Numbered from the stretch's first letter, positions 1-7,390 are shown. The stretch: DNA of 15,561 bases from Spirochaetaceae bacterium (GCA_003452735.1 DMNL01000164.1:1-15561); one strand, 5' to 3'. The notes: generated by a model from the letters alone, not told the origin. Made by a program: numbers and translations.

Positions 1-599
1 GACCTGTATATTTGAAACTCGGAGCAGCCGTCTATTCGTGCCGCATCTAGAAGCTCATCAGGAAAACCTAATAAGAATTGGCGCATAAGGAATACACCAA
101 AAGCGCTTGTGAGGAAAGGAAATATGAGTCCGATCAGTCGATTCTGAAGGCCGAATTTGACCGCGGTCAAGTAAAGCGGAATCATAACGGTCTCGAAAGG
201 AATCATCATAGTCGCCATGATTCCCATGAAGACTATATTTCTTCCTTTGAAGTGGAACTTTGCCAATCCATAGCCCGTAAGTGAGGCGAGAATCACGGAT
301 GACAAGGCTACCGACGACGCGACGATAAAGGAATTGGCAATGTTCCGTAGGTATATCCAGCTTCCATCGGATCCTTTGAGAGCGCGGAGGTAATTTGACC
401 AAAGAGGGGTTTCTGGAATCCAGCGATAAGGGATAGTTGTAACATCGTGACCAGGCATAAGAGAGGCACTGAGCATAAAGGCAAAGGGGAGAATTGCCGC
501 AGAACATGCAATTACAAGAATTGCGGTAGCTATGAAGCTTCCTGCATTATACTTGATGGTATTCCAGCGGGAGCTCAGCTTGGAAGTTTCATGTTTCAT
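1..599 (-). CDS. Sugar ABC transporter permease, MalG type (importer A, partial)
   Basis: This is an inner-membrane permease of a CUT1-type carbohydrate ABC importer. The frame is open from the ATG at 599 to the left edge, so about 199 N-terminal residues are visible and the C-terminus is missing. Reading the minus strand gives a protein beginning MKHETSKLSSRW, a first membrane segment near residues 20-45, several more hydrophobic segments, and the start of the cytoplasmic EAA loop (LLDAARIDGCSEFQIY) just before the edge. That loop contacts the ATPase and is diagnostic of binding-protein-dependent permeases. The start codon overlaps the stop of the preceding permease in an ATGA, which supports this start and indicates translational coupling. 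It is the third gene of the binding protein, permease, permease order. The substrate is not readable from sequence; context suggests an amino sugar or cell-wall fragment. Confidence 0.93.
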   Translation of the reverse strand, partial: MKHETSKLSSRWNTIKYNAGSFIATAILVIACSAAILPFAFMLSASLMPGHDVTTIPYRWIPETPLWSNYLRALKGSDGSWIYLRNIANSFIVASSVALSSVILASLTGYGLAKFHFKGRNIVFMGIMATMMIPFETVMIPLYLTAVKFGLQNRLIGLIFPFLTSAFGVFLMRQFLLGFPDELLDAARIDGCSEFQIYR

Positions 600-1504
600 T
601 CAAGCTCCTCCCCTTGACCTCCGGCTTTTACTTGAAGCCATGAAAGGACCAATAAAATGAAGAAAAGGAAAAGGCTCATTACGCTTGCCTTGCCAAGATT
701 TTGATCGGAGAGCGCCGTACGGTAGATATTAAGAGTTAGCACATTGATCGGCGCTAGAGGTGCGCCATGTTGATTGAAAAGATATTGAGTGGAAAAGGTC
801 TTAAGGCTCGAAATAAAGATCATCACTGACACCAACGCCATCGTGGGTCTCAATAAAGGCAGGGTTATACGAGTCAATCGCTGCCAACTATTTGCCCCAT
901 CTATCATTGAAGCCTCGACAACGCTGGAAGGAATCTTTCCGATTCCTGTTCCAAAAAGGATGGTATAATATCCAACTTGCTTCCAGACATAGACCAGGAT
1001 TGTCGATAGTTGAACCATCACGGGATCCGCAAGCCACTTGTGATCAACCCCTGGTGTGCCCAGTAGTGTGTTGAGAAACTGATTGGCAAGGCCACGAGGA
1101 TCGAAGATGAGCAGCCAGACGCTTGCCGTAACAACCGAAGACAGAATTGCCGGCGAATAAAGAGCCATTTGGTAGAATCTCTTTCCTTTTTTGCGGCTCG
1201 AGATTAGAAGCGCAAACAGTAAGGATCCTAAAAATACCGGAATGAAAACGCCTATACAGAAAACAGCCGAAGCTCGTACGGAATTCCAAAAATCTTGCGA
1301 ACTCAGAACCGATATCCAATTCTGCAAACCAATAAATTTAGGTGGCTTGAGCGAAAGCAATTTCTTGTTATGAAAGCTAGTCCAAATTGCATATAGAATT
1401 GGATATAGCGAGAAGGCGGAAAAAAATACTATTCCAGGCGCTACGAAAAACCAGCCCCATCTGTTGCGCTTCTCTTCTAGAGGATTTCGACGATCTCCCA
1501 TCAT
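596..1504 (-). CDS. Sugar ABC transporter permease, MalF/UgpA type (importer A)
   Basis: This 302-residue protein is the first membrane subunit of importer A. It has about six hydrophobic segments (the first near residues 17-42), and the EAA loop sits at about 197-220 (VVEASMIDGANSWQRL, followed by TLPLLRP), where the shared ATPase docks. Length is normal for MalF-like proteins that lack the long E. coli MalF insertion. Two adjacent ATGs (1504 and 1501) follow an AAAGGA ribosome-binding site; spacing suits either, and I kept the upstream one. The gene starts 41 bases after the binding-protein stop and overlaps the next permease by four bases, so the three genes read as one operon. No ATP-binding subunit is present, as is common for CUT1 systems that share an MsmX/UgpC-like ATPase encoded elsewhere. 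Confidence in the family is high; the substrate is inferred from context only. Confidence 0.95.
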   Translation of the reverse strand: MMGDRRNPLEEKRNRWGWFFVAPGIVFFSAFSLYPILYAIWTSFHNKKLLSLKPPKFIGLQNWISVLSSQDFWNSVRASAVFCIGVFIPVFLGSLLFALLISSRKKGKRFYQMALYSPAILSSVVTASVWLLIFDPRGLANQFLNTLLGTPGVDHKWLADPVMVQLSTILVYVWKQVGYYTILFGTGIGKIPSSVVEASMIDGANSWQRLTRITLPLLRPTMALVSVMIFISSLKTFSTQYLFNQHGAPLAPINVLTLNIYRTALSDQNLGKASVMSLFLFFILLVLSWLQVKAGGQGEELE

Positions 1505-1545
1505 CTATGTCCTTTCATTTTGGTCTCTCAGGACGAAGAATCAAT

Positions 1546-2850
1546 TCAATCAGCTGAATCGAGTGCTTCCTGTGCGCTCTTGCGCAATTTTTCTAGAGCT
1601 ACCTTTGGATCGACACCCCCGACCATTACATTCTGGATGGTCTCACTGAGCAAGGTCGAAAGCCGCGCACTTGCCTTGCCAACATAGACAATATTCGCGT
1701 TTTCAAAGTCTTTAGCAAAAACATCGGAATATGGCATGCTCTTATATATTGGCGACTCGATTAGTTTCTTTGTTGGCTGGATTATAGCCACTTTGTCTAG
1801 ATACTCTTCTCCATGGCTCAGCATCCATCCTACCAATACCCACGATGCTTGCTGGGCTAGCTTATCCGATTGTGCATTCACCATGTAGTAATGTGCGGAG
1901 TAATTGGCTGTAACTTTCTTTTTTGAATCTTTCCATTGTGGGAAAGGAACCACCATCCAATCTTTCGAATTATAGAAATCTGGGTTCGAGGCTTTCATAC
2001 GAGCTTCTTGATAGAGGCCGGAAAAGGACATTGCAACGGTATTGTCATTTTTGTCGAATGCGGTTCGAGCTGCCGTATAGGTTGGCGAACCAAGATTTTT
2101 TCCGGCTGGCCCTAGTTCTTTCATCCATTGAAGGGCTTTGAGCCAGGCTTCGTCGCCGATGATAGCCTTCTTGCCATCTTTAGAGACATATTCTCCTCCT
2201 AGCTGTTCGACCATGGGGATGAAGAGGTTCGTATACGCATCGTAGCGGAAATCGAAGCCACGGCGGGTTATTATCTGACCTTCGCGTTTAACAATTTTTT
2301 CGGAAAGGCTAATGAGGTCTTCCCATGTCTTCGGGTAGTCCTTATCGGGATCTATGCCAGCTTCCTTGAGCATTTTGCGGTTTACATAAAGGCACATATT
2401 GGTGATTTCTAGAGGAAGTCCATAAAAATCGCCATCGCGCTCGACGGCCTTGAGCATACCTGGAAGATACATAGCCTCAAGATCGGCCGGACCCTTGAGA
2501 CCTAGGGCTTTGTAGTCGACAGGAGCAACTCTTCCATTGTCGATAAATGAAACTGCATTGCCTATAGAGACATTGAATATTTCTGGGCCTTGCTTTCCGG
2601 CAAAAGCCGTGGTTAGGGCCTCGAATATCCGATTCGAGGGATAGGTATTATAGTTTACGGTGATATTGGGATTGGCGGCCATAAACTCGGCAATGTATTT
2701 TTTTTCTATAACAGACCTATTGGGATCCTCATGAGTCCATAAATTGATGGTTATTTTCTTGCTGCCAAGACCAGGCACGACCGGAGCCTGCGCTGGCACC
2801 GATGCTAAAATAGCGATCGCCAGCACACATAATGCAATTGCCTTTTTCAT
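1546..2850 (-). CDS. Extracellular sugar-binding protein (importer A)
   Basis: This is the periplasmic substrate-binding subunit (SBP_bac_1 family) of importer A, 434 residues. The N-terminus is a clear Sec signal peptide: MKK, a hydrophobic core, then a likely signal peptidase I site after SVPAQA. The only cysteine in the leader (residue 8) is inside the hydrophobic core, so this is not a lipoprotein. The mature part has family landmarks such as ITINLWTHEDPNR near the start, KQGPEIFNVSIGNAVSFIDNG, and YVNRKMLKEAGIDP followed by KTWEDL. The ATG at 2850 follows a strong AGGAGG (2856-2861, minus strand) at five bases spacing. A consensus promoter lies about 170 bases upstream, with a structured leader between. 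The neighbouring AmiE-like and NamZ genes suggest a cell-wall-derived sugar or muropeptide as ligand, but that is inference; the family also binds many plant and glycerol-type sugars. Confidence 0.95.
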   Translation of the reverse strand: MKKAIALCVLAIAILASVPAQAPVVPGLGSKKITINLWTHEDPNRSVIEKKYIAEFMAANPNITVNYNTYPSNRIFEALTTAFAGKQGPEIFNVSIGNAVSFIDNGRVAPVDYKALGLKGPADLEAMYLPGMLKAVERDGDFYGLPLEITNMCLYVNRKMLKEAGIDPDKDYPKTWEDLISLSEKIVKREGQIITRRGFDFRYDAYTNLFIPMVEQLGGEYVSKDGKKAIIGDEAWLKALQWMKELGPAGKNLGSPTYTAARTAFDKNDNTVAMSFSGLYQEARMKASNPDFYNSKDWMVVPFPQWKDSKKKVTANYSAHYYMVNAQSDKLAQQASWVLVGWMLSHGEEYLDKVAIIQPTKKLIESPIYKSMPYSDVFAKDFENANIVYVGKASARLSTLLSETIQNVMVGGVDPKVALEKLRKSAQEALDSAD

Positions 2851-2868
2851 AGATACCTCCTATAGAAT

Positions 2869-2886
2869 TTCAATCTCTAGATTGAA
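2869..2886 (-). promoter_or_regulatory. 18-bp inverted repeat just upstream of binding protein A
   Basis: The plus strand reads TTCAATCTCTAGATTGAA: two perfect 8-base arms with a 2-base centre, ending 18 bases before the ATG of binding protein A. In the minus-strand RNA it would fold as a 7-bp stem with a UAGA loop immediately 5' of the Shine-Dalgarno sequence. It could be an operator or a translational control hairpin; the sequence alone does not separate these. Confidence 0.5.
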
Positions 2887-2903
2887 TCCAGATAAAATCT
2901 ATC

Positions 2904-2920
2904 TCTCGGCAAAGCCGAGA
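2904..2920 (-). promoter_or_regulatory. Perfect GC-rich hairpin in the leader of binding protein A
   Basis: The arms TCTCGGC (2904-2910) and GCCGAGA (2914-2920) pair perfectly around a 3-base loop. It lies in the presumed 5' leader, 54-70 bases before the start codon. No run of T follows it on the minus strand, so it does not look like an intrinsic terminator. A leader RNA control element or a protein-binding site are both possible. Confidence 0.5.
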
Positions 2921-3021
2921 ATCGTTCACATTTGAATTTTTAAGAAAATTGCAGAAATTTTGCTAATGTAATTCTTCAGGAATCCTTGTAAGTATTGGCA
3001 AACGCCCTAAAATATATTTTC

Positions 3022-3049
3022 ATTATAAAGGTTGTTTTTAAGATGTCAA
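3022..3049 (-). promoter_or_regulatory. Consensus sigma-70-type promoter for importer A
   Basis: On the minus strand a perfect -35 TTGACA (plus coordinates 3044-3049) and a perfect -10 TATAAT (3022-3027) are separated by 16 bases. Transcription would start near 3015, giving a leader of about 165 bases before binding protein A. An AT-only 12-bp palindrome, AAAATATATTTT (3009-3020), sits directly downstream of the -10 at the expected start point, a common place for a repressor site. The promoter lies in the gap after the AmiE-like gene, so importer A can be transcribed independently of it. Confidence 0.8.
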
Positions 3050-3118
3050 TAAAGAAAAAATTCTAATTATAAAAAATTATTTCACGAAATGCTCTATATG
3101 GATTTCCGTATGTCTTGG

Positions 3119-4321
3119 TTATTCGGCAAAAGCATGCCAGACTCTTGAATAAAATTCTCTTCGGAACGCAAGGATCGAATCTGCGGTTTGCTCTCTCCCA
3201 AAATAGACTCTATTGGTTAAAAGAATTGCGAAAAGCCTTCGCTGCGGTTCGAAGAAAACGCTTGTGCCAACAAAGCCGGTGTGCCCAAAGGATTGTAAAG
3301 GCCAAAGTGGACCATCTACGGTCGTGGAGTCATGAAGCTTAAAACCAAGACTTCGACGCTCTTCCAGGCCATGGGTATATTCTCGCCACAATAGCTGGAT
3401 TATTTCGGGCTTCAATATCTGCTTTCCACCGAAAGTTCCTTCCTGCATAATAAAATTCCCCAGAGTAATCGCATCTTTTAAGGACAAAAAAAGTCCGGCA
3501 TTCCCCGAATGACCTCCCAGGCAATAAGAGCTCTCATCGTGAACTTGGCCCTGTATTCTTCTATTGCGCCATGGGCAATATTCTGTTGCAACGGCATTGT
3601 CGAGGTGCTCAGGCTCCCCTGATTTCTGTATCTTTTTTGCGAAAGAGGCTTGTTCAAGCTTTAGTGGAGCTGCAATTTCTTTTTGAAAAAGCTCGCCAAG
3701 AAGCATCCCAGAAATGCGCTCCAAGAGCGCACCCAAGAATATATAGCCAGTGCAGGAATAGACTACATGCTTTCCAATGGCAAATTGAGGTTCGATCGAA
3801 AAAAGCCTTTCCAAAGCCAGACTCCGATCGAGTCTACCTGAATCAGCAAAAAAGCTATGCAAGGCCGGAATGGCGGGTAATCCGCTGCTGTGTGTAAGAA
3901 GAGCGAGTAGCGGGATTTGTCCTGTTCTGTAATTTACTTCCGGTAGGTATTTGCCTAAGGAATCTTGAAGGTTCAATGCCCCAGCTTGCAGTGCTTTCAG
4001 AATAAGAAGGCTTGTGCTTAAAGGCTTGGTCATCGATGCAACGTCGAAGCGAGTCTCTGGATCGATGGGAGCAATGATAGAATTAGAAGTTTTGCCGTCG
4101 TTTTCTATGGGTTTGGAAAGAGCTAGTTCTTCTCTTGCGGTAAATCCAGAACAATGAGACCAGAGGAGTCTGCCATCTATTGAAACTGAGGCCGCAATGC
4201 CCGTACAGAGGTCTTTAGCAATTGCGTTATCGAGAAGGTTCTCGAGAGTTTCTTCGGCTTGGTTGTGGCTTTTTTGTGAGCCTTTGTTGCTGTTGTAGGT
4301 CATATATGAATATGTTAGCAT
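3119..4321 (-). CDS. Serine hydrolase of the beta-lactamase fold, AmiE-like (candidate MurNAc-L-Ala amidase)
   Basis: This 400-residue protein has the serine beta-lactamase / class C penicillin-binding fold. Motifs in order are the nucleophile SxxK as SMTK (Ser96, Lys99), a YSC at 188-190 where class C enzymes have YxN, the block VHDESSYCLGG then NAGLF (260-278), and an HTG triad at 347-349 replacing KTG. The VHDE-LGG-AGLF block is, to my knowledge, typical of the AmiE/YbbE-like branch, whose Bacillus member removes the peptide from MurNAc. Divergent NamZ and nearby murQ/murR support that role; an esterase or D-aminopeptidase is the main alternative. No signal peptide is visible, so the enzyme is predicted cytoplasmic, unlike the secreted Bacillus AmiE. 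Start choice is uncertain: neither the ATG at 4321 nor the ATG at 4303 has a Shine-Dalgarno, and a possible promoter places transcription start close to 4303. Confidence 0.85.
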   Translation of the reverse strand: MLTYSYMTYNSNKGSQKSHNQAEETLENLLDNAIAKDLCTGIAASVSIDGRLLWSHCSGFTAREELALSKPIENDGKTSNSIIAPIDPETRFDVASMTKPLSTSLLILKALQAGALNLQDSLGKYLPEVNYRTGQIPLLALLTHSSGLPAIPALHSFFADSGRLDRSLALERLFSIEPQFAIGKHVVYSCTGYIFLGALLERISGMLLGELFQKEIAAPLKLEQASFAKKIQKSGEPEHLDNAVATEYCPWRNRRIQGQVHDESSYCLGGHSGNAGLFLSLKDAITLGNFIMQEGTFGGKQILKPEIIQLLWREYTHGLEERRSLGFKLHDSTTVDGPLWPLQSFGHTGFVGTSVFFEPQRRLFAILLTNRVYFGREQTADSILAFRREFYSRVWHAFAE

Positions 4322-5511
4322 ATAGCATGATCAAGTCAAAACAGCAACAGGCTTCGGTTGTATTCGGTCTCGAACATTTTTTGGATGATCCGCGTAGATA
4401 TAATAAACGCTATGGACTAGCTACCAACCCTGCGGCGATAACATCTAGAGGCATACCTTCCTGGAAAGCCTTCATGGAACATGGAATTATCCCAGTGTGT
4501 CTCTTCGGTCCAGAGCATGGATTCAGGGGCGCAGCACAGGACGCAGTAGAGCTGGACGATGAAGTTTTCAGGGGCATTCCTGCATATTCTCTCTATGGAA
4601 AGCGCCTTAGGCCAGAACCCTGGATGCTCGAATCTCTCGATGCCCTTGTATTCGACATGCAAGATGTAGGCTGTCGCTATTATACCTATCTCTATACCCT
4701 TGCTTATATAATGGAAGCATGCGCAAAAGTGGGTACAGCGCTTATCGTGCTCGACAGACCTAATCCTATAGGAGGATCGAAGGTGGAAGGTTCTCCTATT
4801 CCTAAAGAATTGGAAAGCTTTGTAGGGGGATATGGCCTTCCGCCACGCTATGGAATGACAATTGGAGAATTTGCTCTATATCTACAGGGTGAGTACTACC
4901 CTAACTGTAGACTGGAGTTAATAGAGATGTCAGGCTGGGATTCTCGTCCGGCATGGATAGAAACAAACTTACCCTGGCCATTGCCATCGCCTAATCTTCC
5001 GACTCTCAGCTGTGCGGAATTATATCCTGGTACATGTCTTGTAGAGGGAACTTGGCTTTCAGAAGGACGGGGAACCTCACGGCCATTCGAGATTATTGGA
5101 GCGCCTTTTATCGATGGAGAGGCTCTGAGAGAACAGCTTGCCGCTCTTGAATTGCCTGGCGTAGTGTTCATCTCCCTGTTTTTTTCGCCTACGGCCTCTA
5201 AATATAAGGGGGAGCTTTGTGAGGGCGTCCTAATTTCGCTTACGGATAGAGAAGCGCTGCGATCGCTCGATACAGGCATAGCTTTAATCCATACAATTAA
5301 TCGAATGTATCCAAATGAATTTCGATGGCGAGAGGATTGGGACGATAAAGAGCTTAGCTTTTTCGATAAGCTAGCTGGTGGGACAACCCTGAGATTCATG
5401 ATAATAAGCGGAGCACCTCTCGAGGACTGTCTCGAATTTGCGCACAGAGGGGAGAAAGAATTTCTAAGGATTAGAGAAAAATATCTTAGATATGGAACCC
5501 AGAAGGGCTAA
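4306..5511 (+). CDS. namZ: Exo-beta-N-acetylmuramidase NamZ (DUF1343)
   Basis: NamZ-family enzymes release MurNAc from the non-reducing end of peptidoglycan fragments. At 401 residues the protein is near family length and carries the conserved blocks in order: LFGPEHGFRG (66-75; Glu70 is a candidate catalytic acid), FDMQDVGCRYYTYLYTL (116-132), LDRPNPIGG (149-157), PSPNLPTL (227-234), and YPGTCLVEGT, then SEGRGT and PFE (240-262). I chose the ATG at 4306 because a weak AGGT lies five bases upstream; ATGs at 4312 and 4327 are alternatives. The frame stays open to a TTG at 4222 behind a GAGGT, but that extension is only the antisense of the AmiE-like gene and gives no convincing signal peptide. 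The product therefore looks cytoplasmic, whereas Bacillus YbbC/NamZ is exported. Its 5' end overlaps that of the divergent AmiE-like gene by 16 bases (or is separate if the latter starts at 4303). MurNAc released here would feed MurQ after phosphorylation. Confidence 0.93.
   Translation: MNMLAYSMIKSKQQQASVVFGLEHFLDDPRRYNKRYGLATNPAAITSRGIPSWKAFMEHGIIPVCLFGPEHGFRGAAQDAVELDDEVFRGIPAYSLYGKRLRPEPWMLESLDALVFDMQDVGCRYYTYLYTLAYIMEACAKVGTALIVLDRPNPIGGSKVEGSPIPKELESFVGGYGLPPRYGMTIGEFALYLQGEYYPNCRLELIEMSGWDSRPAWIETNLPWPLPSPNLPTLSCAELYPGTCLVEGTWLSEGRGTSRPFEIIGAPFIDGEALREQLAALELPGVVFISLFFSPTASKYKGELCEGVLISLTDREALRSLDTGIALIHTINRMYPNEFRWREDWDDKELSFFDKLAGGTTLRFMIISGAPLEDCLEFAHRGEKEFLRIREKYLRYGTQKG
4312..4339 (-). 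promoter_or_regulatory. Possible promoter of the AmiE-like gene, inside the 5' end of namZ
   Basis: On the minus strand TTGACT (4334-4339) is followed after 16 bases by TAACAT (4312-4317), a 4/6 match to the -10 consensus. Transcription would begin near 4305, almost at the ATG at 4303, which suggests a leaderless message starting at that codon. The match is moderate and the region is AT-rich. Confidence 0.35.
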
Positions 5512-5545
5512 TCTGCTGGTTGCTGGGGTTTTGCTTGTTGTTTAT
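5496..5545 (+). terminator. Weak candidate terminator after namZ
   Basis: AACCCAG (5496-5502) can pair with CTGGGGTT (5523-5530) with one bulged G and a 20-base loop. A T-rich but interrupted tail (TTGCTTGTTGTTT) follows. It overlaps the namZ stop and lies in the 66-base convergent gap before permease B2. The large loop and broken T-run make this a weak call. Confidence 0.3.
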
Positions 5546-5577
5546 CCGCTTCAAAGCCCTAGTATCTGACTTTTCCC

Positions 5578-6405
5578 TTATTTCAAGGCACCTTCCGTCA
5601 GACCTGCTATAAATTGCTTTGACAGAATTAGGAATACTATTAGAATTGGCAAGACCGATATGTTGAGGGCTGCAAAGAGCACATCCCATTCAACCGTGTA
5701 TTCGCCAAAGAATGCCTGTAGCCCCAAGGGAACTGTCTTTTTAGCTTTCGAACTCAGAAGGATTAAAGGGAAAAAGAAGTCGTTCCACACATCGATAAAG
5801 TTGAACATTGCTACAGTTACCAGCGCTGGCTTTAGAAGCGGTAGGTCGATCTGCCAATAGATGCGGAAAGGTCCTGCGCCATCTATTTTGGCCGAATCTT
5901 CGATGTCGCGTGGAAGGTTTTTAAAAAAATTCACTAGCAAAAAAACCGAAAAAGCAATCCCGCTGGCAGTGTATACAATCACCAAGCCTGAAAGTTTGTC
6001 CAATAGATGAAGATTGCGCATTATTAGGAAAATTGGGATGATCGCAAGGCGAGTAGGCAGCGCAAGTCCTGCTAGCATATAGAGATATACGCCTCGCTTA
6101 AATTTAAAATCGAAGCGCGCAATTACATAGGCTGCCATCGAAGATACGATAATGATGGAGACAATCGACAAAGCCGTTACGAGAACAGAATTCTTGAAAT
6201 AAGTCGCAAAATCGGCGCGTTGCCAAGCAGAGACATAGTTTTGCCATCTCCAGACGCTCGGAAGATTAAATGGCTCGAGGAATATTTCTTTTGTTGATTT
6301 AAAGCTAGACAGCATCATGATTCCGATGGGATATAGATTTGCAAACGCGAGTAAAAGAAGAAAAATCCATGCAAGCACCTTCTGAAAACCATTGAACTTG
6401 AGCAT
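5578..6405 (-). CDS. Sugar ABC transporter permease, MalG type (importer B)
   Basis: This 275-residue inner-membrane subunit is the last gene of importer B. The first membrane segment is at residues 8-33 (VLAWIFLLLLAFANLYPIG) and about six are present overall. The EAA loop is at roughly 169-192 (EDSAKIDGAGPFRIYW, then DLPLLKP). Length is typical of MalG/UgpE-type permeases. An in-frame open stretch upstream, running to 6867, is an out-of-frame shadow of the previous permease; the ATG at 6405 is chosen because its A is shared with the preceding stop (TAATG) and AGGGGG lies just upstream. The gene ends 66 bases from the convergent namZ stop. Family assignment is firm; the substrate is inferred from the divergent murQ/murR genes. 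Confidence 0.95.
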   Translation of the reverse strand: MLKFNGFQKVLAWIFLLLLAFANLYPIGIMMLSSFKSTKEIFLEPFNLPSVWRWQNYVSAWQRADFATYFKNSVLVTALSIVSIIIVSSMAAYVIARFDFKFKRGVYLYMLAGLALPTRLAIIPIFLIMRNLHLLDKLSGLVIVYTASGIAFSVFLLVNFFKNLPRDIEDSAKIDGAGPFRIYWQIDLPLLKPALVTVAMFNFIDVWNDFFFPLILLSSKAKKTVPLGLQAFFGEYTVEWDVLFAALNISVLPILIVFLILSKQFIAGLTEGALK

Positions 6406-7304
6406 TATTCCCCCTTTTCTACACGCTTTTCCACTATAAAGACGTAGAATATAGAGACCGGCAATACTATGAGGAATATCAAGGTCACAACGGTTGCTCC
6501 AAGTCCCATACCAACCTGGCTTGCTCCAAGCCCTCCAAATGCAATTCTGTAAAAAAGAGTTCCAAGAACATCTGTAGAACCAGCAGGGCCTCCCTGCGTG
6601 CCTTCCATCGCATATACAATGTCGAAGATATTGAATGTCCAGATGAATTTGAGCATGGATGTCGTCGCGATTATCGAATAGAGATGAGGCAGAATGATAC
6701 GACTTGCGATTTGCAGCTCGGAAGCTCCATCTATGCGTGCAGCTTCTATCATTTCCCTGTCGACACCCAAAATCGCTGCGAGGTATATGAGTATATAGAA
6801 TCCCAAGCCTCGCCATGCCGTAACAAAAATTATTGTAGGCAGTGCAGTCTTTGTGTCTCCAAGCCATGGCTTTGCCAAGAAGTCTAGGCCGACTACCCTA
6901 AAGAGCTGATTTATAAGGCCCCATTGAGGATTGAGCAGTAGTCCCCACAGAAATCCAACCACCACAATTGCAAGTGTATTTGGGAAGAAGAAGACTACTT
7001 TAAGCCAACCGGTTCCTTTCATATTGGCAGCAAGCAGAAATGCAAAGAATAGCCCAGGGACCACAGATAGAATGAGCGACCAAATAAAAAAAACGACATT
7101 GTGCCACAGCGCGTTGTAGAACTCAGATGACATGAATCCTGAGAGTATATTTTTATAATTTGCCAGACCTATGAATTTCTTTGGGCCAATTCCTGGCCAA
7201 TCATAGAAACTGAGGCCAAGGCTCGAGAAGAAAGGATAGGCTATAAAAACCGAATACAGAATGAATGCGGGTAGAAGCATCCAAAGAAAAGAATATTTTC
7301 GCAC
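6405..7304 (-). CDS. Sugar ABC transporter permease, MalF/UgpA type (importer B)
   Basis: This 299-residue permease has its first membrane segment at about 7-28, a WPGIGPKKFIGLANY loop of the kind seen in CUT1 permeases near 36-50, and an EAA loop at about 184-207 (EMIEAARIDGASELQIASR). The start codon is GTG at 7304, preceded by GAGAGG five bases upstream. It begins 131 bases after the stop of binding protein B, and the intervening DNA contains a long hairpin. The stop overlaps the next permease start by one base, so the two permeases should be produced in step. It forms the membrane pore together with the downstream permease; an ATPase must be supplied from elsewhere. Confidence 0.95.
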   Translation of the reverse strand: MRKYSFLWMLLPAFILYSVFIAYPFFSSLGLSFYDWPGIGPKKFIGLANYKNILSGFMSSEFYNALWHNVVFFIWSLILSVVPGLFFAFLLAANMKGTGWLKVVFFFPNTLAIVVVGFLWGLLLNPQWGLINQLFRVVGLDFLAKPWLGDTKTALPTIIFVTAWRGLGFYILIYLAAILGVDREMIEAARIDGASELQIASRIILPHLYSIIATTSMLKFIWTFNIFDIVYAMEGTQGGPAGSTDVLGTLFYRIAFGGLGASQVGMGLGATVVTLIFLIVLPVSIFYVFIVEKRVEKGE

Positions 7305-7332
7305 AGCAACCTCTCTCCCACGCTATATAAAA

Positions 7333-7390
7333 GCGCCGCGACTTTATTGAGACAAGCGCCGCGGCCCTTGTCTCAATAAAGCCGCGGCGC
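7333..7390 (-). repeat. Long GC-tipped inverted repeat between binding protein B and its permeases
   Basis: Two 24-base arms (7333-7356 and 7367-7390) flank a 10-base loop. Each arm has a GC-only part (GCGCCGCG) followed by one variable base and CTTTATTGAGACAAG. The single mismatch (A at 7341 against C at 7382) becomes a G-U wobble in minus-strand RNA, so the transcript can pair over all 24 positions. The loop contains the palindrome GCCGCGGC, and AAGCGCCGCG occurs twice (7331-7340 and 7355-7364). TTTTATATA follows on the minus strand and ACTTTTTT on the plus strand. It is placed where many sugar operons have a structure that attenuates permease expression or protects the binding-protein message. 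It could also be a copy of a dispersed palindromic element. Confidence 0.85.

Noticed and set aside
58..507. 149-codon minus-strand frame near the left edge
   Set aside because: The true gene there is the truncated permease in a different frame starting at 599, which has the EAA loop and membrane segments.
1509..1534. GTCCT/AGGAC pairing that could hide the ribosome-binding site of permease A1
   Set aside because: Only five base pairs around a 16-base loop; expected by chance at this frequency.
4222..4305. Extended namZ start at a TTG (4222) behind a GAGGT, giving a cysteine-rich N-terminus that might be read as a signal or lipobox
   Set aside because: The 28 added residues are the antisense of the AmiE-like coding sequence, there is no continuous hydrophobic core, and the family's conserved region begins well after 4306.
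6406..6867. Long in-frame extension upstream of permease B2 (to 6867)
   Set aside because: It runs through the preceding permease in another frame, is rich in Cys, Trp, His and Arg, and has no membrane segments; the real start overlaps the stop at 6405.
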